Of a DNA stretch of 64,000 bases, positions 1 to 12,009 are shown in pieces. Below the pieces are notes generated by a model. That model saw nothing but the letters and a program-made list of their open reading frames with translations, searched no databases and had not been told where the DNA came from. The position numbers and the translations under genes were made by a program. Every line of letters starts with the position of its first letter. Positions within the stretch are counted from its first letter, which is position 1. Origin of the DNA: Petrosia ficiformis (lineage: Eukaryota > Porifera > Demospongiae > Haplosclerida > Petrosiidae); NCBI GenBank assembly GCA_947044365.1, contig OX345639.1, positions 383,501 through 447,500 on the forward strand, in the 5' to 3' direction.

Positions 1-1993
1 ATGACTGTATCCACATCTGGTATGTCGCTGTCCAAAAAGGTTAAAGAAAAGGAAGTATCTAATCTGGAAAATAAGACTCGTACTGTCAGGACTACTAGAT
101 TTATGATGGATATTAAAAAGTATGTATTTGTTATTAATATTAGTCACATGACATGTCACATGACTTGTATTTCCATAGAATAGACCTCCCCTCTCCCTAC
201 ACTCTTCATCTCCTGAGGTACATGAATCAACCCTGTATTATGAGTAAGGAGATATCATCTTGGTTTTGGGAAGCTGATCTTCTGCAGTTTCATTTAAAGA
301 AAACTTCTAATAAATTTCCAAATGTTACTCTTCATAGAGAAAGTGTACCAAATCTCTTTCAGGCCCTAGTGGAATCACAATCGCCATTGCTCTGGGAAGC
401 ACTTGGTATTAATACTATTACACTATACTCACTTAAAGAGTAAGTATGTGTGACATTAGTGATGTGTGTGAAAAGTGATAGTTGAATATATTATTACTTA
501 TTTCATATAGTCTTCCGGCTATTCTGGAGGTTTTTAATGGACCTAAAGTTTTACAAGATGCTGTGAATCTGTTGGTTGATGAATGGAAATTGAAAGGTAT
601 GGAGTTGTGGAAAGAGGACAGCGAAGATGATACTCATGAAATAGAAGAAGTGAATGGTGTTGAAAATAAAATAAAACTATTACAAGAAAAAAGGTATGTG
701 ATTAATTATGAATTGATCAGTATATGTGTACAAAAGAAATAATAAACACAAAAATAAACATTTGTGTGTTTATTTTTGTCTATTGTTTTTATTTTATTTG
801 TTTATTTACTTTGTGTTTACAGAACAGATATATTAACTGCCATGGCTCAAAACTCAAGTGTTAGTGATAATTCATTAGGAGGGGGTGGAGCTTTTACAAA
901 GTTTCTCGAAGTCGATGAAGAAATAAAAAGTCTGAAGTCAAAACTCGCTGTCATGAAACTATCGGAGGAAAAAACATCTGGTCATGTGACCAACTCGACC
1001 ATAGAGTGTGACAGTCATGTGACCAACTCAACTATAGACCGTGAGAGTCATGTGACCAACACCACCACCAAACAGGGTAACAGTCATGTGACCAATGATG
1101 AGAATACCAATATCACTGAAGATACAACTACCTGTGTTACAAGTCATGTTATCAAACCAATTCCTCATGTGACCACCTCTGCTGTGTCAAAGACAACTTT
1201 TGCTGAAACTCTAGAATTCTCTGATACATCACAAGACAGTTATGAATCATGTGATTATCACACGCCACCTCTTGAACCAACTACATCAAAAAACCAATGT
1301 AATTCATTTCTGTTGTCTCAACCAGTTCCTAAACCAGAACCAATCCACTCCAGCCGACTGTCTCAGCCTGACAGCTTATTAGGCACACCTCCAAGGAGAT
1401 CTCAAAATAGTGGATTACCCATACCTCCTCTCCATCCAGGGAGAATTCAAAATGGTGCACCTCCTCTCCATCCAGGGAGAATTCAAAATGGTCCACCTCG
1501 GCTCTATCCAGGGAGAATTCAAAATGGTCCACCTCTCTATCCAGGGAGAATTCAAAATGGTCCACCTCTCTATCCAGGGAGAATTCAAAATGGTGCACCT
1601 TTCCATCCAGGGAGAATTCAAAATGGTGGATTGCATAGACCAGAACCAATACAAAATAACAGAATTGGTAATAATTTCTGCACTTCTCATCACAGCAGTA
1701 TACCATCTCATCATGTGCCTAATTCTATGGGTATACCTACAAATCAGTTTTTGTCAAAGTCACGCCCATTATTACCAAACCCTCATGCTAAGCCTTTCTA
1801 TCCTTCAATGTTACGTACATGTAATCCCATGGGAATAGGACGTGGTAACACAATACCATACCCACCAGTATATACCCCTCAGGTTCCTGTAGGGTTAGGT
1901 AGAGGGGAGCCCCATGGTTGGCACTACCATCACAGGGGAGGTCATCCTGTTAATATACACTCGGGATCTGGTGCTGGACTGGATTTTATCTGA
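1..1993 (+). CDS. 3' portion of an unrecognised repeat-rich protein (partial, four visible exons)
   Basis: The gene runs off the left edge of the window. Exons read from splice sites are 1-119, 179-439, 511-693 and 823-1993, with phases that join cleanly (for example MMDIK-K-IDLPSP and LQEK-R-TDIL). The first three exons encode an apparently folded, largely helical region (LLRYMNQP, LFQALVESQSPLLWEALG, LQDAVNLLVDEWKLKG). The last exon is low complexity: several SHVTN repeats, then about seven copies of an 11-residue PPLYPGRIQNG unit, then a Gly/Arg/His-rich tail ending near GAGLDFI. The folded part followed by an RG-rich tail weakly recalls the C-terminal half of FAM120/asteroid-type proteins, but this is only an impression and the family is not assigned. 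Its stop lies 158 bp from the end of convergent NELFB. That exons 2-4 are coding is well supported; the function is unknown. Confidence 0.75.
1420..1631 (+). repeat. Coding 33-bp minisatellite (PPLYPGRIQNG)n
   Basis: About seven tandem units of 33-36 bp each contain CCAGGGAGAATTCAAAATGG. They lie in the last exon of the leftmost gene and keep its frame. The antisense frames are also open here, but only because the period is a multiple of three. Confidence 0.9.
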
Positions 1994-2151
1994 TTCAAAA
2001 CTGTTAATAGCTTATTGTAGTTAGTTATTATGTACAAGTACCTTCGTAACTTGTATGTTTTAGTTTGTTTTTGTAACTTTTTTGTTTCAGTTTTTATTCT
2101 CATTTACTCAACTCAATCAATTATTCATTCATTATTATACAATTACATGTA

Positions 2152-5037
2152 TCAAAGGTCTCCTTCTTCAATTTCTTGTTTTTGATGAATGTGTCTCAAA
2201 AGTGCTTTATACTGTTCATGAGCAACATGGCTAACCTGTGATGAGAGAATACATGTGTAGAACTGGTATTGTAAAACAATGAGGATGTCTGTAGAGAATG
2301 AGAATTCGCTAATGAGGATCTCTGTAGAGAGCTCGATAACGAGGATCTCTGTAGAGAATTCGACAATGAGGATCTCTGTAGGGAGAGAACTCAATAATGA
2401 GGATCTCTGCAGAGAACTCAATAATGAAAATCTCTGTGTAGAGAGAACTCAATAATGAGGATCTCTCTAGAGAGAGAACTCAATAATGAGGATCTCTCTA
2501 GAGAACTCAATAACAAAGATCTCTTGGGAACCTTTGACACAATAATGATGATATCTTTCTCTATTGGAGGATGTCTTCAATTAAAGGTAAACTCAATTGA
2601 TATTTACCTGATCTGATGGTTCCATTTCCTGAAGAACTTCATTTAAGATATCAGGTTTCACTTTACGATACCCTGCCCATAACAGTCTACATAAATATAA
2701 AAGAACTGTCTCAGAGTGTTGAGCACAGGGTACAAAGAACTCCCTTAATATAACTGACAAATGATTCTCTCTAATGAATTCAATACGATTTACAATACAC
2801 ACCACAAACATGTGTAGGAATCCATCTGGAATGATAGTATCGGGATCATTTTGACTGAAGAGTTTAGCAAGGGGTGGTAAGAGGACAAGTACAGTACGAA
2901 TATCTTTCTTTTCTATTAAGTGTAAGAGACATACACAAGTGATTTGCATTGCTGCTGGAAATGTTGATAAATAACGAGTAAAATGACTAGAGGGTGTGTA
3001 TATCGGATGATCTAGTTTTAATTTATTGTGAACATTTTTCAGTTGTGACTCCACTATTATTGACATCAATTCCGGAAGAAACTTTACAATTACTTCAGAA
3101 TCCTGTGAAAAGAGGAGTTGAATATGCCTTCTATCATATAATAATAATAGTTACCAAGGGATCTCCAGTATAAGATTTAGTATCTAAGTAGGTAAGAGAT
3201 TTTAGACCAATTGACAGGAGACGAATGAGATTTTCTAGCTGTTGACTTTCCTGTGAGAAAAATAGATTTAATAATTAGGTAGATGGATAGACATATGGAT
3301 AAATAGATAGATAGATGGATGAGTAGATAGATAAATAGATAGATGGATAAATATATGGATGAATAAATGGATATATGGATGGATGAATAGATGGATGAGT
3401 AGATAGATAGATAGGCATATGGATGAGTAGATAGACAGATAGATAGATGGATAAATATATAGATGAATAAATGGATATATGGATGGTTGAATAGATAGAT
3501 AGATTTACTCTAGGTAGTTTGTTATCAGAGATTAGCTTGTTAATTGTATGTATTACAGTCTGACAGATGGCATGACGAGCAAAAGGATCATGTAGTAACA
3601 TAGACACATCCCTAAGAGAGAAAATACATACATACATACATACATACATACATACATGTACATACATTTACACATAGATAAATAGATAAATAGATACGTA
3701 CATACATATAAACATGCACATACATAAATACATACATACACACATATGTACATACGTGCATGTATACATACATATATGCATACATACATACATACATACA
3801 TACATACATTGTACATACATGCATACATACATACATGCATACATACATACATACATACATACTCAAGAACTTCGTCTCCTCCCTCTATTGTATCAAGGAA
3901 TGTGTATAGCTCTCGTAGTTTCTTCTCGTCAATAGATGATATTCTAATACAAGCATCAAGACACCATGCAAATTTATGACATCTATCAGAATCTGTGATT
4001 TCATTATCCTATCAAACAATATGTATGTTACTATGTATACACATTATATATATATATATATGTATGTATAGATAGATAGATACTATTAGATAGATAAACG
4101 GACAGATAGATAGATAGTTAGATAGATTAATCCACTTCCCACCTGTTCATGAAGAAGCATCACCAGATCAGCTCTCAATGTACAGTAATGACTAATATGA
4201 GTTCGTAGGAAAAGGGTCCTGAGAAATTGACACAGGGTCTTATATAGTGGTACTGATGATCCTAGCATTTCAACTAGCTTTTTCAAGACAACGTTTTGGC
4301 GACGTGTTTTTGGAGGGACTTTAAAAAATCCAACCGATTCCTTTCCTTCTTCAATTACTGCAAATAATAGTGATTCTTTACTAGCTATGTATTGATCCAA
4401 AAAAGGGCTAACAGCCTCTCCAAATACTCCGGGATTTAGTTTCCAAATCTCTTGTTTGATGGAGATTGGACAGTCTTGATAGAGTTCTTCCTTCTCTACT
4501 ATCTCTAGAAGATACCTGAGGGAATTTTACCACATAAACCACTTGACATAGTGTGAGACTCATACCTGTACCTTGCATTAATTAAATATATATGACTCAT
4601 ACCTGTCCCCCTTATATTAAATACTTATTATAGCAGACTCATACCAGTTCCTTATATTAAATGTATATATATATAGCAGACTCATACCTCTCCTGGATTG
4701 GTCTTGGCATTGCCTCTAATATTCCCATTACAACTGATCTTAATTCAGGAACAGCAATATATTGAAATGACTTGTCTAATAATCTCTTCATTGCCCTTGG
4801 TTCCAATGTACCTAGTCTACAAGTAAGAGTCTCTTTTAGTTTCTGCAAAAGACTCTGGTGGACTTCTTCTCTTGACATTTCATGGAGATCAAGAAAAGAC
4901 ATTGCAGGCTGTACAGAAGGAACACGCACTCTGTTCTCTTTTTGTATAGTAGCAATAACATCAATTGGATCTTCATCATCACGAAAGTTTTGCAAGATAT
5001 GCAAACTTGGATTTAACAAAGTTTCAGCTGAAGACAT
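2152..5037 (-). CDS. NELFB: Negative elongation factor B (NELF-B/COBRA1)
   Basis: NELF-B is a helical-repeat subunit of the nuclear NELF complex, which holds RNA polymerase II paused near promoters. Seven exons join in frame: 4688-5037, 4143-4515, 3863-4008, 3509-3611, 3155-3250, 2608-3102 and 2152-2235. They give about 548 residues against about 580 in human. Recognisable family blocks are MSFLDLHEMSREEVHQSL, QFLRTLFLRTHISHYCTLRA, CHKFAWCLDACIR and a block near SMLLHDPFARHA, in the human order. The start ATG at 5037 precedes MSSAETLL. The gene is head-to-head with BAG6 (159 bp between start codons) and tail-to-tail with the leftmost gene. Introns 2-4 are packed with GATA and TACA microsatellites, and the last intron contains a 27-bp minisatellite. 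Nothing looks broken. Confidence 0.93.
2277..2540. repeat. 27-bp minisatellite in the last NELFB intron
   Basis: About nine imperfect units of the type AATGAGGATCTCTGTAGAGA plus ACTCAAT. Some carry a 4-bp insertion (GAGA). It lies wholly between NELFB exon 6 and exon 7. Confidence 0.85.
3280..3862. repeat. GATA/GATG and TACA microsatellites in NELFB introns 3 and 4
   Basis: 3280-3505 is a degenerate GATA/GATG tract. 3622-3862 is a TACA tract. They flank NELFB exon 4 (3509-3611) on both sides. The long open frames in the tract ([10 protein letters not shown] and IHTYIHTY types) are artefacts of a 4-bp repeat. Confidence 0.9.
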
Positions 5038-5196
5038 CTTTAAGTCACACCTACTAGTGGGAAGTGGGTGTAGCTAGATAGCTGGGGATTCCCCTTTAGT
5101 GGGCGAGGTTCTTACTGCTCTGCTCGTTGTGGCCTTCTTTTCGGTGGTTAGACATTCAAATTTTCTCCATTATTTGCTGTATTAGCGCATTACAAG
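5038..5196. promoter_or_regulatory. Divergent promoter between NELFB and BAG6
   Basis: Only 159 bp separate the two start codons, so both genes must share this region or have very short leaders. No TATA box is visible. A GGGCG-containing stretch (AGTGGGCGAGG near 5098) and a GGTGG block are present. The inference of a bidirectional promoter rests on geometry only. Confidence 0.6.
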
Positions 5197-5838
5197 ATGA
5201 AGTTCAGTGTTAAGACAATAGATGGCAAAACGCAAGAGTATGATCTACCTGGAGAGGTAGACCTTTTTGATAAAATCTCATGAAGCCCCAAATTTATTTT
5301 TTTTAATGAGCATTAATTAGATATAATGTTCAATGCTTTTAAAAATGATTAGTTGATGTAACAATTAACTTTCTTTTTTTCTACAGTTGACCGTTGCAAC
5401 ACTGAAACAAAAAGTGGAAAAAGATTTGGTGAGTTTGATAGAATAAAGGTTGTAGGTAGGCCTGGCCATACGATTGTGGGTACTTGGGTACAAAGGTCAA
5501 AGGTTACTATATTGTACATTTTGCACCAGGTATAGAACAAGTTCTTACTATGCTGTATATCAGGACATCAATTTCTTTAGTTAAGAAATTGGATCTAATC
5601 TTACAAAATGAGACACCTTATAATATATATATATAGTCAAATGCTCTCATACATAGCGTCTTTAACTTACTATCAATAATATTTAAATAACACAAACTAT
5701 ATTTAGGGAATTCCAGAAGACAGTCAGCGAATGATTCTTCAGGGAAAGGTTTTGAAAAATGAGCTGCAAATCAATACATATGGTATGTCAAATATGATGT
5801 ATGTAGTATCAAGTATATGTATGTATGTACTAGTATAC

Positions 5839-5869
<31 letters not shown>

Positions 5870-5901
5870 TTTGTATTAGTATACATATGTATGTATGTAT
5901 G

Positions 5902-5935
<34 letters not shown>

Positions 5936-7016
5936 TGTATGTATTAGTATACATATGTATTATTTATGTATGTATATATGTATGTATGTATGTATGTATT
6001 TGTGTATTTATGTATAGTATGTATGTATGTATGTACGTACACATGCACATATGTGGATATCATGTATTATTGTCCACATGTTTTTTTCTATTTAATGCCC
6101 ATCATTTTATTTAGATATTGAAGGAAGAAGTATCCATGTTGTTAAGAGTGCTCCACCCACTGTACCTCTGGCAGGTAATCACTGCATGCTATATGATACT
6201 ATAATAATACATATTCATCTTCTACTAGCCACTCCCCCAACTGTTCCTGAACAAATGCTTCCTCCAAAAGTCAGTTATGATTTCATGTATGTGGGTGGTA
6301 CCCCTGTGATACCACCCCCTCCAGAAACTCCGCACCTTCAGGATTTAGCAAAGGTATATACCGTATAGCGGAAAAATTTCGAGGGGAAAAATTTTCGCGT
6401 TTTTCGTGGTTGAAGTAAATCCGCGAAAATTTAACCAACGAAATAAACTAGACCGCACCCGTACACGTGATATTATATTAATTATAGTCAGCAAAGTGCA
6501 GATAATATGGCGTTAATTCGTTATTTTAAACCTATTGCTAAGAAAGAAGATCAGGATCATGGGCTACCAGAACCCCGTGGTACACTTTCAAGGATCATAC
6601 CTTCCTCTTCCATAGCTTCTGCAAACATGAAGGTGAGGGCGACGATGTTGTAACCACGAAAATTTTACCGCGAAATGTTGTTTATTAATAAATCCACGAA
6701 AATATTTCCCCTCGAAATTTTTCCGCTATACGGTATATACATACACATTTTTGTATATCATTATTACATGTACATGTATGTATGTAATATATAATGCTGG
6801 GAGATTAAATTTTAAGAAAAACCTAGACTTTCCTGGAAAAAAACCCACAATTTAAACACATGTTTAGGTTATGCAAATGTACATGTGCAAACATTAAAGT
6901 GGGCGTGGCAGAGAAGCTTCGAAGGGAGAAATTTAGTTTTAAATGTGTAGCAAATGAATGAAGGCTTGAACTTTTGAACGTTTTTCCCACCCCTAGTATG
7001 TATGTATGTATGTATG

Positions 7017-7047
<31 letters not shown>

Positions 7048-10000
7048 ATATGTATGTATTTACATGTAGAAAGCAGCTGATGATGCCCTATCAAATATGA
7101 AGCAGGCTGGCATATCTAATTCTCTAGTGACAGTAACTGTTCACACACTGGTAAGTTTAGAATCACTGAATTTCTTAATGTCATCTCTCCCCTCTTTCAT
7201 TTAGGCCTCTGATGGACGACCTGTACAAAGTTCCACTCACACAAGTACTACTCATACTGCTCTCCTTGATAACGCTGTTGAGAATTCACGAATGGAGTCA
7301 CAATCTGTTGACTATCCTCAGCCATTGACAGCACAGGCTGAAGAAGAAATACGTCAGAAACGACAAGAGGAAGAAGAAGCACGTAGACGAAGAGTCATGG
7401 TAAATATCAAAGATACATCTTTATTCATACTCTTCATCCTCCTCCTCCTCCTCCTCCTCCTCTTCTTCCTCTGTTAACTTCCAGCTAAACCGGTATCGTG
7501 AACGAGTACGTGAACAGCAAAGGCGTGGTAGAGAACAGACATACATACTGGAAATATATCAGCACATGACATCTGTCCGTAGGGCTCTCCAGGGTGCTGA
7601 GAATATTATAGAAGAATACTTTGTAAGAGATATTCTTTTATATTCCACTATTCATGTCTTCCTTTAGTCTTCACCAGAATATCAAGAATCTAAAGAAATG
7701 TTGGAATACACACTTAAATTACGTCAAGAGGCCGCAGAGAGGGAGAAGCAGGAGAGTGAAGATAAAACTACTGGTGATGAAGAACCTATGAGTCATGGTG
7801 AGGGTGAAGGTGAAGGTGAAGAAGAAGGTGCAACTCCATTAGAGAAACCTAAAAAAAGTGGAAATGATGAAAGTTCACAATACTCCATTGGGGAAGATGG
7901 ACGTCCACGGCAACATATTCTTACAGACACTGGAATGCTGTTACCAGCTGGGTATGTATGATTGTAGCATGGGCATTAGTACGTGCATATACACAGTGGT
8001 ATGAGCATTGGTATGTGGATATACACAGTAGTCATTAATATATGCACGTATGATGAAATGTTATTATGGTACAATGGGTGTATTTCAATTAGATCTGCTT
8101 TATTCTCCTCGTTGCTGGAGGACATTGTTGCATTAGAGAGAAGAGGTATTGAACTCCAGGAATTTTATGCCAAGAAAATAAATGCTGAGGAGCACTATGA
8201 GGTCACTTGTGTGTGTGTGTGTGTGTGTGTGTGTTTGTGTTGGTGTTGGTGTTGGTGTTTGTGTGTTATCAGGCTGTCTGTACATATGTATGTATGTATG
8301 TATGTGTGTATGTATGTATGTATGTATGTACGTATGTATGTATGTATGTATGTGTATGTATGTATCTTTAGTTGGAAGACTATCGTTTAAATAATAAACT
8401 AGTGACGGCTGTTCAACGTTTCCATAATGCTTTGGGTCAAGCATTTGAAGCTCTGAAAAAGGTACTGTGTTTTAATAACAATGATATTCTATAGAATATG
8501 ATCATTATTCAGGTACAAGTACAATTGGATACTGAAGCACCACGTATTGTCAGCCTTACAGCTCGTGTGAGGAGTCAAAATCCCCTCCTCTCTCTCTTGA
8601 GTCAGCCATTGGGGAGAATGAGAGATGAGGAAGAGTCCACTAATAGGTGGGTGTGGCACATAAGTCATGCGATATAAAGTGATGACTATAAATTATTTTT
8701 AGAAATACTGGAGGTGAACAAACCACTAGTGGTGGTGGAGGAGGAGGAGGAGGAGGAGAAGGAGAAGAAGAAGGTAGCCAATCTATAGCTGGTCTTCTTG
8801 GATCCCTAATGGCAGCTAGGTATTAACTAATCATCATATCATTTCTCTTCATATATTATGTTTCCCTTCTCAGAGCTGCCATGCAAATGATGGAAGAGGA
8901 AGAAAGTAGAGGTGGTAACACTTCCTCTCAGGGAACTGAGGGAGCAACACCTAATCAACAAGAAGGGAATGAAGAAGAGAAGAAGAAGAAGGATGATGAT
9001 GATGATGATGTTGATCCAAGGTTTCTTCCCGGTCCTGTTGCTCTCTTACAAGAGATGGCACGACAACGTCAAGAGAGAGAAAGACAACAACAGCAAGAAC
9101 GTACTGTTGTTATACGTAAGTTTATGGATATTTAGAAGCAAGATTATTATAAATTATCCTTTGTCCTCAGAGCCTGATGAACCTTTCTTTGATGTTATAT
9201 CTAGGATCAGACAGGCTGTTGGAGGTCCAGAGGCAGAAATAAGTATGTTGTAATGTAAATAATACTGTATTTATCAATAATTAAAATTATTTTTACCAAA
9301 AATTATTGTACCATTTGATATCATTGTAAGACCAGAACCACAAACCGCAGTACATTAAGTACATGTATACAGTGAAACCTCTCTATTGATGACACCCCTG
9401 TAATCAGGACACTTATATTTGTCCCAATGCTGTTCGCAATATAGAGGTTTCACTGTATATTAGTAGCAAGCATTATAATCATAACCAAATACAAAATCAT
9501 CGTCAAACTAAACAAATCATGTATTTAGATAAACAAAGTTTTGAGCCAAATGAAAACACTGGTACTATAACATAATCATTATTATCAGATTAAATGTATG
9601 TCTTGTCTCTTTCAGTGCCACCTACCATGGTTGGAAAGCTAATAGAGAAATGCTTTCGTAAACTTACTATTGTTGAGGTTGTTACAATATTTGGTGGTTC
9701 TGCAGATCCTCTAGCCTCTATTCATGGTACCTTAAGAGAATTTGTTAAGGATACACTTCTTGGTGGGGAGGAACCCACAGCAGATAATATTCCTCAAGCA
9801 ATTGAAAAATTCATTGAAGGATTGCCAGGAATGCTGGAAGAACTACAGGTAATTAGTAGCAGCTGTCATTACATCATGTTACTATTTTTAACATTGCATG
9901 TTACTATATTTAGCTGTCATTTCTATCATTACATTATTTATGTCCAACATTGCCATCAAAATCTCATGAATATCATTATGTGGTTCATTTAGAGTAGGGT

Positions 10001-10670
10001 TAGGGTTCAATCAGTATCAAAGTGATCTTAGTCTTTGATGGCAATCTTGGACATCACTCCATTACATGTTACTATTTTTAGCCTCCTCTTCCTCTGCGTA
10101 CTGATATTGATTTTTCTCAAACTGCTAAAAATGGCTGTCGGTTTGTACTAAAAGAGGCTTTTGAACTCATTGTCAACACCCCAGGTATTACACTTGATGT
10201 TGATAGAATCATTCATTCATTCATTCTTCCATTGATTCATTCTTCCATTTATCCATTTGTTCATCCTCATCAGATGATGATGCAGAATTTGCTGAAAAGA
10301 TTTATAAGTGGTCAGATACAGCTGGTACTCTATTGACATGCCTCCTCAGAGATAGTCTTCTTTCATCTAATGATTTGTCTCCAAGTCTTAAACGTCTAGC
10401 TGTATGTCTTTTGCCTTATTCTTAAACTATACATTACCTCTTCTCTTCCTTTTTGAAGAAACTTATGTTTCCTGATAATGATACTCCAGGAGTTTTGAGT
10501 ATGTTAAACTCACAGTCTCTTGTTGACAAATTTGTGGAAGACTCAGAAAACTCTGACATTACTGAAGAAGAAATCAGTTGCCATTTTGTTTATGTTGGAG
10601 AAGATAAGATGGAGACAGATGAACCACAGGAGAAGGGAGATAAGCAAGAGGTACACTGATCTTATAGCTA

Positions 10671-10720
<50 letters not shown>

Positions 10721-11502
10721 TTGTCTATCTGTCTATCCAAGTACGTGTTTATTGTACAGGCTAGTGGAACTCAGAAATGGCCACAAGCCATGCCTAAGGC
10801 AAATAATAACATCATATTTTCTTTTGGTTCTTTATCTTTACTTTTAAATTAGGAATGGATACCTACCATTGAGAAAGACCAGGAACAAATGGCAAAGATG
10901 AAGTTACAGCCTCCATTGAGTACCGCCTACCTCTCTGGCATGCCATCCAAGAAACGAAAGGTGAGAGATATCATTTTATATTTCATCATACCATCATTTC
11001 CTTTCTTTCATGCACCCTGCTTCTTTCTTGGGTTGCTAGCAGCTGGAGAGTGGAGAGGCAGAGCCTGTTCATATGTCTGAAGTGTTGGGAGAGAGTCTTC
11101 AAAGTGCTATTGAAACTTCCAACACAACACCTCAGTCTAATACTGATATTAAAGGTAATATATTCATGTACATGCACTTATGTACATTTATGTAATTATA
11201 CATGTACATGGACATGGACATAGTTACATTTTTATGTACATGTACATGCACAAAATATAATTATACATGTAGATGTACATGCATATGTACATTTTTATAT
11301 ACATGGACATGCCTATTTGTACATGTACATAATTTACAATTTACATTTAGATGTAGTCCAAGAAGCTAAGGATAATGAAGGTCTCGTTAGAGGATTAGGT
11401 GAAGAGTTCCACTCAACTGTTCGTCAACGTCTTCAAGAAGATCCAGACTATGATCCAGAGAAATACCCTTCAGCACAAAAGTTTTATAAGCCTGAAAAAT
11501 AA
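5197..11502 (+). CDS. BAG6: BAG6 (BAT3/Scythe) ubiquitin-like chaperone
   Basis: BAG6 is a chaperone holdase that passes tail-anchored proteins to the GET/TRC pathway and sends mislocalised membrane proteins for degradation. I read 23 exons with consistent phases, giving about 963 residues against about 1,130 in human. The start ATG is at 5197 (MKFSVKTIDGKTQEYDL). Exons 1-4 form a ubiquitin-like domain (LTVATLKQKVEKDL, ILQGKVLKN, RSIHVVK). A long acidic, Gln/Glu-rich middle follows. The C-terminus carries the family signature: WPQAMPK-EWIPTIEKD, PPLSTAYLSGMPSKKRK with an NLS-like basic run, and QRLQEDPDYDPEKYPSAQ. A poly(A) signal, AATAAA, overlaps the stop codon. Intron 20 (10799-10852) starts with GC rather than GT. 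Introns hold at least three inverted-repeat elements and several microsatellites. Confidence 0.95.
5800..6040. repeat. TATG microsatellite in BAG6 intron 3
   Basis: A long tract of TATG interspersed with TAGTATACA, wholly between BAG6 exons 3 (ends 5782) and 4 (starts 6115). The 127-residue open frame over it is an artefact. Confidence 0.9.
6357..6737. mobile_element. Foldback MITE with about 30-bp TIRs in BAG6 intron 5
   Basis: The left end TACCGTATAGCGGAAAAATT and its continuation through TCGAGGGG are repeated perfectly in inverse orientation at the right end (6708-6737). TATA flanks both sides, compatible with a TA target duplication. Inside, 6507-6653 is a 48-codon open frame beginning MALIRYFKPI and containing LPEPRGTLSRIIPSSSIASA. 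This resembles the N-terminal leader of cnidarian/sponge Tigger-like transposases as I remember them, followed by an AAGGTGAG splice-donor-like site. No catalytic domain is present, so it is non-autonomous. The left end lies about four bases inside the intron, so part of the exon 5 splice donor region is supplied by the element. Confidence 0.85.
7000..7066. repeat. TATG microsatellite in BAG6 intron 5
   Basis: A tract of TATG/TATA repeats immediately precedes BAG6 exon 6, whose acceptor is TACATGTAG at 7061-7069. Confidence 0.85.
8206..8366. repeat. GT, GGTGTT and TATG microsatellites in BAG6 intron 10
   Basis: A (GT)n tract passes into (TTGGTG)n and then (TATG)n. Together they make up nearly the whole intron between exon 10 (ends 8201) and exon 11 (starts 8372). 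Confidence 0.9.
9370..9455. mobile_element. 86-bp pogo/Tigger-type MITE in BAG6 intron 15
   Basis: The ends are CAGTGAAACCTCTCTATTG and, inverted, CAGTGAAACCTCTATATTG: 18 of 19 bases match. TA dinucleotides flank both ends (9368-9369 and 9456-9457). TA target duplication and a CAGT start are typical of Tc1/mariner-pogo elements. There is no coding capacity. Confidence 0.85.
9941..10053. mobile_element. Short inverted-repeat element in BAG6 intron 16
   Basis: TGTCCAACATTGCCATCAAA at 9941-9960 recurs inverted at 10034-10053 with one mismatch, giving a stem of about 20 bp around a 73-bp loop. A TTACATGTTACTATTTTTA motif occurs on both sides (9882-9900 and 10062-10080). It is probably a tiny MITE, but the class is not determinable. 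Confidence 0.6.
10675..10736. repeat. TCTG microsatellite in BAG6 intron 19
   Basis: About fifteen TCTG units lie between exon 19 (ends 10650) and exon 20 (starts 10760). Confidence 0.9.
11160..11345. repeat. Degenerate ACATGTACATG tract in the last BAG6 intron
   Basis: Most of the intron between 11155 and 11350 is built from palindromic ACATGTACATG-like words. Each word can fold on itself. No other content is visible. Confidence 0.75.
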
Positions 11503-12009
11503 ACTTACAAACCATTGTTAGCTTAATACCTTTGTTAGGTTTCATTGGGGAGGTTTTTTTTCTCTCACTAATTAGTTCTACTTTTAATGCAATTACTTTT
11601 GTGACTAGTTGTACAAATCTATTACTTGTAATTAGTTTTGGCAATGGACAACAATTCTTCAAAGTTTGCACAATACAAGTATTATGTATTTCTGTATCCT
11701 TTGCTCTTTTGAAATAATAATTCTTATTAAAAATCTACATACTGTAACATGTATATATAATTATGTGTAATTATTGTATTGTAGTGTGTTATATTATTCT
11801 GCTTTCTCTGAACTCTGTTGTTGGAGTAATGATTGGATGGTTTTCAAGAATTATACATCCAGCTGTATCCAAACTCAATCCTCTTGGACGAGGACTTGTA
11901 GGGACGTCTGGAGGTTTTTCCAGGGAAATAGATCTATTGGGCCGCTTGTCTTTTAGAAGGTTTTCTTGACTCTAAATGAAGCAATTAATATACATGTATA
12001 TACATCTAA
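11503..12009. other. Intergenic region between convergent BAG6 and TPR genes
   Basis: AT-rich sequence after the BAG6 stop. Short open frames at 11532-11717 and 11763-11969 have no splice context or recognisable motif. It is likely to contain the BAG6 3' UTR or terminator. I see no gene here. Confidence 0.6.

Noticed and set aside
1329..1838. Antisense and +2 frame open frames over the PPLYPGRIQNG region
   Set aside because: Shadows of the in-frame coding repeat of the plus-strand gene.
5238..5386. Extending BAG6 exon 1 past 5256
   Set aside because: Reading on reaches VDLFDKIS then a stop. Splicing GAG to TTGACCGTTGC gives the ubiquitin-like fold.
11763..11969. A 68-codon open frame with a hydrophobic start after BAG6
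   Set aside because: No supporting motifs; overlapping alternative frame of similar length; likely chance in a 3' region.
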